Made by a program: the position numbers and the translations under genes. The notes beneath the pieces were generated by a model, which made no database searches, was not told the origin of the DNA, and saw only the letters and a list, made by a program, of their open reading frames with translations. A stretch of 64,000 nt of DNA, taken from Novosphingobium sp. RL4. GTDB taxonomy: Bacteria > Pseudomonadota > Alphaproteobacteria > Sphingomonadales > Sphingomonadaceae. How positions within the stretch are numbered: position 1 is the first letter of the stretch; the number at the start of each line of letters is the position of its first letter. Positions 1 through 6,792 of the stretch are shown piece by piece. The stretch lies in the NCBI RefSeq assembly GCF_035658495.1, contig NZ_CP141944.1, forward strand, positions 3,064,001-3,128,000, given 5' to 3'.

Positions 1-216
1 GGCCCGATAAGCCGTCTCCGCAGTCGCGAAATCACCTTCCGCGCGGGCCTGCTCGGCCAGTGCGAAAACCTGCGCGGCCGAAAGGCCCGCATGCGTGGCA
101 GGTTGCGCCGCAGGCCACTGCGCGCCGGTTGCCCCCTGGCCCGCCGCGTCCTGCGCGCTTACGCCGGTGGCAAGGCCCGCCAAGACCGCTGCCGCCAGCC
201 AATGCTGAATCGGAAT
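1..216 (-). CDS. N-terminus of exported TPR-like protein (partial, start uncertain)
   Basis: The minus-strand frame running off the left edge encodes a short basic/polar start, a hydrophobic stretch (LAAAVLAGLATG) and a VSAQD cleavage-like site, then an Ala/Gln-rich linker and the start of a helical repeat (QVFALAEQARAEGDF) that looks like a TPR. The frame is closed by a stop just upstream and has no ATG, GTG or TTG before the signal peptide. The only position that gives a normal signal peptide with a purine-rich site (GGGGGT) in front is an ATT codon at 214-216. Similar N-termini occur in Slam-type (DUF560) outer-membrane proteins of sphingomonads, but too little is visible to name it. Export is reasonably supported; start and function are not. 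Confidence 0.5.
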   Translation of the reverse strand, partial: MPIQHWLAAAVLAGLATGVSAQDAAGQGATGAQWPAAQPATHAGLSAAQVFALAEQARAEGDFATAETAYRA

Positions 217-343
217 GTCACACCCCCGTTTGGCGGTGTGTTAGTACTCCGATCAAATACTTGTCCAGATGCAACAAGACCGGGTCACCGGCGCGACGTC
301 AAAATTCGGGCGGTGAACGGCATTTGTCACTATTGCAGCCCGT

Positions 344-793
344 TCAGGCTGCCTCGCGCTCCGCGTAGACTTCGGCCTCCTTGCCGATGAGGATGTCAGC
401 AAGGAACCAGTAGGCCTCGCCCCAGGCGGCGAGCACTTCGTCGGTTGCCGCTTCGCCCAGCACGTCGCGGATCGCGGGCAGCAGCGCTTCGGCGACCAGC
501 GGATAGTGCTCTGCCTTCACGCCTGTATCGACATGGCGCTGCACCATGCGCGCCACCGCGCCGGTGAGGTTCTGGAGCTTGTCCACGTTCTGCGCATAAC
601 CCAGGATCGCGGCGGCAAGACGGCGCGGCTGCTCGCCAGAGGTCTGCGCGGCCTGGTCGAACATCGCGCGCACGTCGGCATTCTCGAACAGGCGTTCGTA
701 CATGCGGGTGGTGATCGCGACCCCGTGCTGCTGAAGCGCGGGCGCGGTTGCCTTGATCGTGGCGACGGTCTGTTCGCTGAGCGGAGCGGCCAT
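344..793 (-). CDS. Single-domain globin (flavohaemoglobin-type haem domain), NO/O2 binding
   Basis: 149 residues forming a globin fold without the FAD/NAD reductase module of full Hmp. Matches the bacterial haemoglobin/Hmp haem domain from LSEQTVATIKATAP through the proximal-His helix to the C-terminal WGEAYWFLADI. Family members bind O2 or NO and can act in NO dioxygenation when reduced by a partner. I chose the ATG at 793 because it has an AAAGGACG Shine-Dalgarno 6-7 nt upstream; the longer reading from 829 would start inside a palindromic operator. The gene is divergent from an NsrR-type repressor and its leader carries a near-consensus NsrR site, so nitric-oxide-inducible expression is a strong inference. 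The reductase partner is not visible here. Confidence 0.88.
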   Translation of the reverse strand: MAAPLSEQTVATIKATAPALQQHGVAITTRMYERLFENADVRAMFDQAAQTSGEQPRRLAAAILGYAQNVDKLQNLTGAVARMVQRHVDTGVKAEHYPLVAEALLPAIRDVLGEAATDEVLAAWGEAYWFLADILIGKEAEVYAEREAA

Positions 794-811
794 TTCGATT
801 CGTCCTTTAAA

Positions 812-830
812 GATGCATTGTTGATGCATC
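812..830. promoter_or_regulatory. NsrR-like operator 1, upstream of the globin gene
   Basis: GATGCATTGTTGATGCATC, within a perfect 8-bp inverted repeat (AGATGCAT / ATGCATCT, 5-nt spacer, 811-831). The outer half-sites match the known NsrR consensus GATGyAtTT-n-AAaTrCATC, and the length of 19 is identical. It lies 18 nt before the globin start codon, where binding would block transcription or early elongation. Confidence 0.8.
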
Positions 831-848
831 TATACGCCGAAGGGAAAA

Positions 849-867
849 GATGTAAATACGGCGCATC
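849..867. promoter_or_regulatory. NsrR-like operator 2, upstream of nsrR
   Basis: GATGTAAATACGGCGCATC: same 19-nt spacing as operator 1 with matching GATGyA and rCATC ends but a diverged centre. It lies 20 nt upstream of the TTG start of the repressor gene, consistent with autoregulation. Weaker than operator 1. Confidence 0.55.
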
Positions 868-887
868 ATTTTAACCGGAGACCGCCC

Positions 888-1307
888 TTGCGCCTCACCG
901 CGCACACCGACTACGCCCTGCGCATCCTGCTCCACGCCGCCGTGGAGCCGGAGCGGCTGTTCTCGATCGCCCAGGTTGCAGAGGCGCACGCGATCTCGCG
1001 CAATCACGCGATGAAAGTGGTCAACCTGCTCGGCAATGCCGGGCTGCTGGAGACGGTTCGCGGGCGGGGCGGCGGTTTTCGTCTCGGCCGCCCTGCACGG
1101 GAAATCGCGCTGGGCGAAGTCGTGCGGCTGACCGAACCCAACATGAGCCCCGCCGATTGCGGCAACTGCCTGCTTCAGGGCGCCTGCGGCCTCACCGGGA
1201 TCCTGCGCAAGGCCATGGCCGCCTTTCTCGCCGAACTCGACGCGCATACGCTGGCCGACGCCGCCATGGGAACCCGGCTGCCCTTCCCGCTTTTACAGTC
1301 TTCCTGA
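888..1307 (+). CDS. nsrR: Rrf2-family [Fe-S] repressor, NsrR type (nitric oxide sensor)
   Basis: 139 residues with the Rrf2 winged helix at the N-terminus (TDYALRILLHAA, recognition region SRNHAMKVVNLL) followed by the wing VRGRGGGFRLGRP. Three cysteines at C91, C94 and C100 (CX2CX5C) are placed as in NsrR cluster ligands, though the first spacing is shorter than the CX4C of the E. coli protein. NsrR represses NO-detoxification genes until its cluster is nitrosylated. The start is TTG at 888, supported by GGAG 7 nt upstream and by the family start MRLT. Context agrees: a globin gene is divergent, with two NsrR-like operators between. IscR is less likely because no isc/suf genes adjoin and the operator type fits NsrR. 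Confidence 0.88.
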   Translation: MRLTAHTDYALRILLHAAVEPERLFSIAQVAEAHAISRNHAMKVVNLLGNAGLLETVRGRGGGFRLGRPAREIALGEVVRLTEPNMSPADCGNCLLQGACGLTGILRKAMAAFLAELDAHTLADAAMGTRLPFPLLQSS

Positions 1308-1356
1308 AGCGAAACTCTTCGAGAATTACTGGTCCGATCAATTGGCCCGATCATCG

Positions 1357-1381
1357 GGAACTTTCCCGTCGTACCCGCGTT
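1357..1381 (+). promoter_or_regulatory. EcfG-type general stress promoter
   Basis: GGAAC at 1357-1361, exactly 16 nt, then CGTT at 1378-1381: the consensus GGAAC-N16/17-CGTT used by alphaproteobacterial EcfG sigma factors. It sits 26 nt before the ATG of a small ORF with a good ribosome site, so transcript start, leader and start codon are all normally spaced. Confidence 0.7.
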
Positions 1382-1406
1382 CCTCCTCCAAAGAGGAGAG
1401 CCTGAA

Positions 1407-1565
1407 ATGAATATCGGAGCCGAAATCCCGTTCCGGCGCAGTCGCTTCGCGCGCAAGACCGGATCGTTGATCCTGGACCGCCAGCGCGAAGAGCAAAAGC
1501 AGGAACGCGATCCCGATTCCGATCCCATGCTTGTTTGGTCCAACGGTCGCTTCCGGTCCAACTGA
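1407..1565 (+). CDS. Small basic/acidic protein, 52 aa, unknown function
   Basis: ATG to TGA encodes 52 residues: a basic N-terminal third (FRRSRFARK), a charged middle (DRQREEQKQERD) and a short tail ending WSNGRFRSN. No signal peptide or membrane segment. The reason to call it a gene is upstream: AAGAGGAG at 1391-1398 with 8-nt spacing, and an EcfG-type promoter ending 26 nt before the ATG. Small stress-induced proteins are common targets of EcfG. I do not recognise the family, and conservation in relatives is untested. Confidence 0.55.
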   Translation: MNIGAEIPFRRSRFARKTGSLILDRQREEQKQERDPDSDPMLVWSNGRFRSN

Positions 1566-1601
1566 CCGGACCCGATTCCCCCTGTCGGTGCGACCGTACG
1601 A

Positions 1602-1636
1602 CGCGCCGGAGCGCAACTTGATTGCGCTCCGGCGCG
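1602..1636. other. Perfect 15-bp inverted repeat (hairpin)
   Basis: CGCGCCGGAGCGCAA and its exact reverse complement, separated by CTTGA. It lies 36 nt after the small stress ORF. No T-run follows on either strand, so it may be a 3' stabilising or factor-dependent termination structure rather than a classic terminator. Confidence 0.6.
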
Positions 1637-1640
1637 AAAT

Positions 1641-1667
1641 CGTATGCGCCGCGAAATGTCGCATACG
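1641..1667. other. Second hairpin, 8-bp arms
   Basis: CGTATGCG and CGCATACG separated by 11 nt, only 4 nt after the preceding larger hairpin. Together they form a tandem stem-loop array in the 276-nt gap before dcp. Could be an operator dyad for dcp instead. Confidence 0.4.
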
Positions 1668-1841
1668 TCCTTTGAGCAACAGGTTTTCCAAAGCCTGACC
1701 GGCGCTTGCAAGGCCCGGTTTTCTGCGCTTCAACCCTGCTCCTAGATACCTCGGCAGCCAATTCGCAGCACTCGGGCACGGCGCAGCCGCTCCCCTTTCG
1801 CTCCATTCCCCACCGGCTGCCGAAGTCAGGAGAAAACAACG

Positions 1842-4028
1842 ATGAAGACCCGGCTCATGGCCGCTGCCGCCCCCTTCGTGCTTGGCGCAGCGCTGCTTGG
1901 AGGATTTTCCGTGACCGCTACCGCAAAGACTGGCACCGCAAAGACTGGCACCGCAAAGACCGGCACCGCCACTCCGGCCTATGCCGGCCCCTTCGCGAAG
2001 CCCAGCACGCTCCCGCTCCACGCGCCGGACTTCACCCAGTACAAGGATAGCGACTGGCAGCCCGCCATCGAGGCCGGCATTGCCGCCAAGCGCGCCGAGA
2101 TCAAGGCGATCGCCACGAACACGGCCAGGCCGACTTTCCAGAACACCATCGTCGCGATGGAGCGCGCGGGCACGCTCTATGACCGCGTCTACAACGTGTT
2201 CAGCCAGCTCACTTCGGCTAACACCAGCGATGCGCTCGACGCGATCGACACCGCCGTAAGCCCGCAGATTTCCGCGCTGAACGACGATATCTACCTCGAC
2301 GACGCGCTGTTCGCCCGCGTCAAGGCCGTGCACGACAGCGCGCAGGGCAAGGCCCTGACCGGCGAGGACGCCATGCTGCTGGCGACGACTTACGACAAGT
2401 TCGTCCACCGCGGCGCCCTGCTTTCGGCCGAACAGAAGGTCGAGCTGAAGGCGATGAACCTCGAGATCGCCAAGCTCGAAACCGCCTTCTCGCAGAAGCT
2501 GACCACGGCCACCGCCGCCAAGGCGCCGATCTTCGACACCGCCGCGCAGCTCGACGGGCTTTCGCAGGCAGAGATCGCCGCCGCCGCCAAGCTCGCCGCC
2601 GAAAAGGGCCATCCCGGCAAGTTCATGCTGGCGCTGGGCAACACCACGCAGCAGGCCGCGCTGACCAGCCTCAACAACCGCGCCAGCCGCAAGATCCTGT
2701 GGGACGCCAGCGTGAACCGCACTTCGGGCGGCGACGAGTACGACACCACCGCAATGGTCACCCAGATGGCCACCCTGCGCGCAAAGAAGGCCAGGCTGCT
2801 CGGCGCGCCCGACTTCGCGACGTACCAGATGTACGACCGCATGGTGAAGACGCCGGGTCAGGCGATGGAGTTCATGAAGGGCTTCGTCCCCGCGCTGCGC
2901 GCCACGCAGGACCGCGAGGCCGCCATGCTCGAAGCCGCCGCCAAGGCCGACGGACAGGCCATCAAGCTGGAGCCGTGGGACTGGTCCTACTACGCCGAGA
3001 AGGTCCGCAAGGCGAAGTACGACCTCGATGAAAGCCAGATCAAGCCTTACTTCGAAGTCTGGCGCACGCTGGAAGACGGAGTGTTCTACGCCGCGAACCA
3101 GACTTATGGCCTGACCTTCAAGCGCCGCACCGACCTTCCGGTCTACCACCCGACCATGCGCGCCTATGAAGTGTTCGACGCCGACGGCAAGTCGCTGGCG
3201 ATCTTCTACTATGATCCCTTCGCCCGCTCCAACAAGAAGGGCGGCGCCTGGATGAACAACTTCGTCGAGCAGTCCTACCTGCTGGGCGAAAAGCCGGTGG
3301 TCAGCAATACCCTGAACATCGCTCCGCCCGCCGATGGCGAACCCGCGCTCGCCAGCTTCGACGACGTGGAGACCATGTTCCACGAGTTCGGCCATGCGCT
3401 GCACGGCTTCTTCGCCAGCCAGAAGTACCCCTCGCTCTCGGGCACCAACACCGCGCGTGACTTCGTGGAATTCCCCAGCCAGTTCAACGAGAACTTCGCG
3501 ACGATCCCCGCCGTGCTCAACCACTACGCCAAGCATTACCAGACCGGCGCGACGATCCCCTCGGACCTGATCGCCAAGATCGAGGCGGCGAAGACCTTCA
3601 ACCAGGGCCTGGGCCTGGGCGAAACGCTTTCGGCGGCGATGCTCGACATCCAGTGGCACCAGCTCTCCCCCGAGGAAGCCGCGCAGCCGCCGATGGCCTT
3701 CGAAGCCAAGGCGCTGGCCGCGACCGGGCTCAACACCGACCTGATCCCGCCGCGCTACAAGACGCCCTACTTCCGCCACATCTGGGATAACGGCTACGCG
3801 GCCGGATACTACTCGTACATCTGGACCGAGATGCTGGCACACGACGGCTGGGACTGGGTGGAAAAGCACGGCGGCATGACCCGCGCCAACGGCGACCACA
3901 TCCGCAAGTCGTTCCTCGGCCAGGGCCACACCAAGGACTTCGCCCAGCTCTACCGCGACTTCACCGGGCACGACCCCAAGGTCGAACCGATGCTGGAAGC
4001 GCGCGGTCTGGCGCCGAAGGCCCAGTAA
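1842..4028 (+). CDS. dcp: Peptidyl-dipeptidase Dcp (M3 family zinc peptidase), exported
   Basis: 728 residues, the usual M3A length plus a signal peptide. The zinc motif HEFGH is at about residues 514-518 (FHEFGHALHGFF), with the downstream M3 Glu ligand region (FVEFPSQFNENF) and substrate loop (GYAAGYYSYIW) in place. The enzyme removes C-terminal dipeptides from oligopeptides. The N-terminus (MKTRLMAAAAPFVLGAALLGG) is a signal peptide, so periplasmic action is likely. After it comes a linker of three exact TAKTG repeats. The SD is AGGAG 8 nt before the ATG, and a strong terminator follows. No operon partner. Confidence 0.95.
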   Translation: MKTRLMAAAAPFVLGAALLGGFSVTATAKTGTAKTGTAKTGTATPAYAGPFAKPSTLPLHAPDFTQYKDSDWQPAIEAGIAAKRAEIKAIATNTARPTFQNTIVAMERAGTLYDRVYNVFSQLTSANTSDALDAIDTAVSPQISALNDDIYLDDALFARVKAVHDSAQGKALTGEDAMLLATTYDKFVHRGALLSAEQKVELKAMNLEIAKLETAFSQKLTTATAAKAPIFDTAAQLDGLSQAEIAAAAKLAAEKGHPGKFMLALGNTTQQAALTSLNNRASRKILWDASVNRTSGGDEYDTTAMVTQMATLRAKKARLLGAPDFATYQMYDRMVKTPGQAMEFMKGFVPALRATQDREAAMLEAAAKADGQAIKLEPWDWSYYAEKVRKAKYDLDESQIKPYFEVWRTLEDGVFYAANQTYGLTFKRRTDLPVYHPTMRAYEVFDADGKSLAIFYYDPFARSNKKGGAWMNNFVEQSYLLGEKPVVSNTLNIAPPADGEPALASFDDVETMFHEFGHALHGFFASQKYPSLSGTNTARDFVEFPSQFNENFATIPAVLNHYAKHYQTGATIPSDLIAKIEAAKTFNQGLGLGETLSAAMLDIQWHQLSPEEAAQPPMAFEAKALAATGLNTDLIPPRYKTPYFRHIWDNGYAAGYYSYIWTEMLAHDGWDWVEKHGGMTRANGDHIRKSFLGQGHTKDFAQLYRDFTGHDPKVEPMLEARGLAPKAQ
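1920..1964 (+). repeat. Three tandem 15-bp repeats inside dcp
   Basis: ACCGCAAAGACTGGC occurs three times in a row (third copy with one silent T-to-C change), encoding TAKTG x3 just after the signal peptide. In-frame units, so copy-number change would only alter linker length. Confidence 0.9.
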
Positions 4029-4050
4029 CGCCGGGATAATCCATGCACGA

Positions 4051-4082
4051 AACGCCGCTCCGGAAACGGGGCGGCGTTTTTT
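4051..4082 (+). terminator. Rho-independent terminator of dcp
   Basis: AACGCCGC and GCGGCGTT arms, inner TCCG/CGGG pairs, GAAA tetraloop and a T-run (TTTTTT). It separates dcp from the convergent btu operon. Confidence 0.92.
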
Positions 4083-4100
4083 GTTTCATTCCGACCCCGC

Positions 4101-4880
4101 CTAGAACTGCTGCCGGAAATCCACCGCCAGCGGTGCCGGCGCGCCGATCGAGAGGGCGCGTTCGCCGGGGTCGCCCAGCCAGTGCGCCGGGCAGTTCCAC
4201 ACGCGGCTGATGACCTCGCGCGAGAGGGCCATCTCGGGCGGGCCTTCGGCCTCCACCCGGCCCTTGGCCAGCACCAGCACCTGATCGGCATGGTTCATCG
4301 CCGTCGCCAGATCATGAAGCACGAGGACGACGCCCTTCCCGGCCCGCGCCTGCTGGCGGAAGCGCTGCATCAGCGCCGCACCGTGCGCAAGGTCGAGGCT
4401 GGCGAAAGGTTCGTCGGCAAGCAGCCAGCCGGGCTGGGTAGCCAGCACGCGGGCCATGAGCGCGCGGGCGCGTTCGCCGCCGGAAAGGGTGGAGACCGGA
4501 CGGTGGCGCAAGTCCTGAAGGTCCATCGCGGCGATGGCGTCCTCGATCGCTTCCTGCGTCTCGGCGGCCGGAGCACCGCGCCATGGCAGGCGGCCGAGCG
4601 AGATCAGCACTTCGACAGAGACATCCCAGGCCACTTCCGGCGTCTGCGGCAGGTAGCCGATCCACTGCGCGCGCTGCGCCAGCGATACCGCGGAAAGCGC
4701 CCGCCCGCCCATCACGGCGCGGCCGCCATCGGGCTTGAGCAGCCCCGCGATCACGGAAAGCAGCGTGGACTTGCCCGCGCCGTTGGGCCCGCAGATCGCG
4801 GTTATCATGCCGCGGCGGCAGTTGAGCGAGACATCCTCCAGCCGCCCGGCGACAGTGACCTTGTCAGCGCCGAAGCTCAT
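4101..4880 (-). CDS. btuD: Corrinoid ABC transporter ATP-binding protein
   Basis: 259 residues with Walker A GPNGAGKS at 31-38, Q-loop region (YLPQTPE), signature LSGGE, Walker B (WLLADEP) and switch His (LVLHDL): a complete FecE/BtuD-type ATPase. It powers import through the adjacent BtuC permease. Start ATG at 4880 overlaps the permease stop (ATGA). The same frame stays open upstream through the permease gene, so a 608-residue reading exists but is not a fusion. Last gene of the riboswitch-led operon; substrate assignment to cobalamin rests on that riboswitch and on BtuB. Confidence 0.9.
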   Translation of the reverse strand: MSFGADKVTVAGRLEDVSLNCRRGMITAICGPNGAGKSTLLSVIAGLLKPDGGRAVMGGRALSAVSLAQRAQWIGYLPQTPEVAWDVSVEVLISLGRLPWRGAPAAETQEAIEDAIAAMDLQDLRHRPVSTLSGGERARALMARVLATQPGWLLADEPFASLDLAHGAALMQRFRQQARAGKGVVLVLHDLATAMNHADQVLVLAKGRVEAEGPPEMALSREVISRVWNCPAHWLGDPGERALSIGAPAPLAVDFRQQF

Positions 4881-5845
4881 GCCACCATGCCCTGGCGCAT
4901 CCTGAGCAGCAGGCGCAGGAAGAACGGCGCGCCCAGCAGGCTGAGCGCGATGCCGAGCCGCAGTTCGCCGCCGGTCAGCGGCAGGATGCGGCAGAGACAG
5001 TCGGCCATGAGCAGCAGCAAAGCGCCCGCCAGCGCGGAAGGCACGAGCAGCGAGGACGGCTTGCGGTCCGTCATCGGTCGCACGAGATGCGGCACCATCA
5101 GGCCGACGAAGCCGATGATGCCCGCCACCGCCACGCCCGAACCGACAATCAGGCCCACGCCCAGGATCATCAGCGCCTGAAGCCGCAGCGGCTCCACGCC
5201 GAGCGAGCGGGCGGCCATCTCCCCCAGGGTCATCGCATCGAGATCGCGCCCCGCGTAGATCAGCACGCCGATGCCGCCCAGGGTCAGCGGCATGGCAATC
5301 CAGACCTCCCGCCATGAACGGTCCGCCAGCGAGCCCATCATCCAGGTAACGATCTCGCTCATCGCGAAAGGCGACGGGGAGAGGCTGATGGCAAGGCTCA
5401 TCAGTGCGCCGGCAAGACTGGAAACCATGAGCCCGGCCAGCGTGAACAACGCCACACCGCCGCCGCGCCCGGCGATCAGCGCCAGCAGGGTCATCGCCCC
5501 GCCCGCGCCGACCAGCGCGAAGACCGGCAGCATCCAAGGCGCCGAGGCATAGCCGGTCCAGAAGCTCAGCACCGCGCCCAGCGCCGCGCCGGGCGCTATG
5601 CCGAACAGGCCGGGGTCGGCAAGCGGATTGCGCAGGTAGCCCTGCATCGCCGCCCCCGCCGCGCCCAGCCCGGCGCCGAGCACCAGCGCCAATACCGCGC
5701 GCGGCAGTCGCAGCTGCACGAGGATGATCGATGCGTTCTGAAGTTCCGGGGAAAAAGGGTTGATCCAAACGCGGCCCGCCAGCAGCGACAAAGGCACCGC
5801 GACACAAAGCGCGAGAGCCAGCAGCAGGACAAAACGCAGGTTCAT
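4877..5845 (-). CDS. btuC: Corrinoid ABC transporter permease (FecCD/BtuC family)
   Basis: 322 residues, almost entirely hydrophobic, with about nine to ten membrane segments and the FecCD landmark motifs: LRLPRAVLALVLGAGLGAAG near the N-terminus, NPLADPGLFGI, and GIIGFVGLMVPHLVR before the C-terminal helices. This is the inner-membrane channel for vitamin B12-type cargo. ATG at 5845 chosen because it starts directly at the first membrane helix; a GTG farther upstream would add 36 non-family residues. It overlaps the binding-protein stop by 4 nt and the ATPase start by 4 nt, showing tight translational coupling. Confidence 0.93.
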   Translation of the reverse strand: MNLRFVLLLALALCVAVPLSLLAGRVWINPFSPELQNASIILVQLRLPRAVLALVLGAGLGAAGAAMQGYLRNPLADPGLFGIAPGAALGAVLSFWTGYASAPWMLPVFALVGAGGAMTLLALIAGRGGGVALFTLAGLMVSSLAGALMSLAISLSPSPFAMSEIVTWMMGSLADRSWREVWIAMPLTLGGIGVLIYAGRDLDAMTLGEMAARSLGVEPLRLQALMILGVGLIVGSGVAVAGIIGFVGLMVPHLVRPMTDRKPSSLLVPSALAGALLLLMADCLCRILPLTGGELRLGIALSLLGAPFFLRLLLRMRQGMVA

Positions 5846-6792
5846 GGTCTGAGGGAAACAGTCCAATCGCCCAATGGCTCCGGCGAGGCCAGCGCCCGGC
5901 GCGCCGCCGCGAGTTCGTCGAGCGCACGCGGAATGGTTGGCCCCCCGCACCACAGGATGGAGCGGCTCAGCAAGAAACGCCGGGTACTGGTCAGCGCGGA
6001 AAGCGCCGGGTGATGCAGCATTCGGTCCTCCTCGGCGAGCGGATCGCCTACCGCGAAGACCACGCGCGGCGGGTCCGCCAGCACATGCTCCAAGGGCAGA
6101 TAATCGGCCTGGGAGAGGCCGCGCGCGCCGGCAATATTCGTAAAGCCGGTGTGCTCCATCATGTCAACGATCAGGGTCCGGTCTCCGGCCACCAGTCCAC
6201 CGGATTCCCACACCAGTGCCGGAATTTGCCGCATTCCGGCAGGCGGCGCGTTTCGGGCCACGGCCGCATCGATCCGCTGGACCAGCCGCTCGCCCCGTTC
6301 GGGATGCCCGGCCAGCCGTGCAAGCTGGCGCACCTGCTCGCGCGCGGCCCGAAGGTCGGAGGCTATCGGAACCTTGACCAGCTCGAACCCCAGCCGCCGG
6401 AACGCCGCCTCGCTTGCGGGATCGAGGAAGGCGCTGGCGACGACGACACGCGGGCCGATCCTCGCCACTTCCTCCACCGATCCCGAAACCGCCCTGAAAC
6501 GACGCGCCGCTTCCATCGGCATCGAACTGCTCTCGGGATCGTGGCTGTAGTTCGAGATCGCCAGCAACTGGCCCGGCCCTGTCACTTCGGCAAGGATCGC
6601 GTCCGTGCAGGGGTTGAGCGAGACGATCGTGGGATGACCACTGGCCTTCGCGGAACCGGGCGCGTCGGCCGCATCGCCGCCCCCGCATCCCGCCAGCGCC
6701 GCCACCGGGCCGGCAAGAGCCAGCGCGGCGGCGAGCAGGCGGGCCTTGCGCCTTCCCCGTCCCGACCGTGTCAGGGAAAGCGCTCGGATCAC
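5842..6792 (-). CDS. btuF: Corrinoid-binding lipoprotein of ABC importer
   Basis: 316 residues. Basic N-terminus, hydrophobic core and lipobox LAGC (Cys36), then a Gly/Ala/Ser linker, so it is probably lipid-anchored in the periplasm rather than free like E. coli BtuF. The rest is the two-lobed periplasmic-binding fold (RIVSLNPCTDAI-like start TIVSLNPCTDAIL, then ARIGPRVVVAS, and the long connecting helix). It delivers corrinoid to BtuC. GTG start at 6792 overlaps the btuB stop by 4 nt. The BtuF/HmuT/FecB families are hard to separate by sequence; the riboswitch decides for B12. Confidence 0.88.
   Translation of the reverse strand: MIRALSLTRSGRGRRKARLLAAALALAGPVAALAGCGGGDAADAPGSAKASGHPTIVSLNPCTDAILAEVTGPGQLLAISNYSHDPESSSMPMEAARRFRAVSGSVEEVARIGPRVVVASAFLDPASEAAFRRLGFELVKVPIASDLRAAREQVRQLARLAGHPERGERLVQRIDAAVARNAPPAGMRQIPALVWESGGLVAGDRTLIVDMMEHTGFTNIAGARGLSQADYLPLEHVLADPPRVVFAVGDPLAEEDRMLHHPALSALTSTRRFLLSRSILWCGGPTIPRALDELAAARRALASPEPLGDWTVSLRP

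Noticed and set aside
4101..5927. Single 608-codon frame joining permease region and ATPase
   Set aside because: The upstream part is an out-of-frame reading of btuC; the ATPase has its own ATG at 4880 overlapping the permease stop. Not a fusion.
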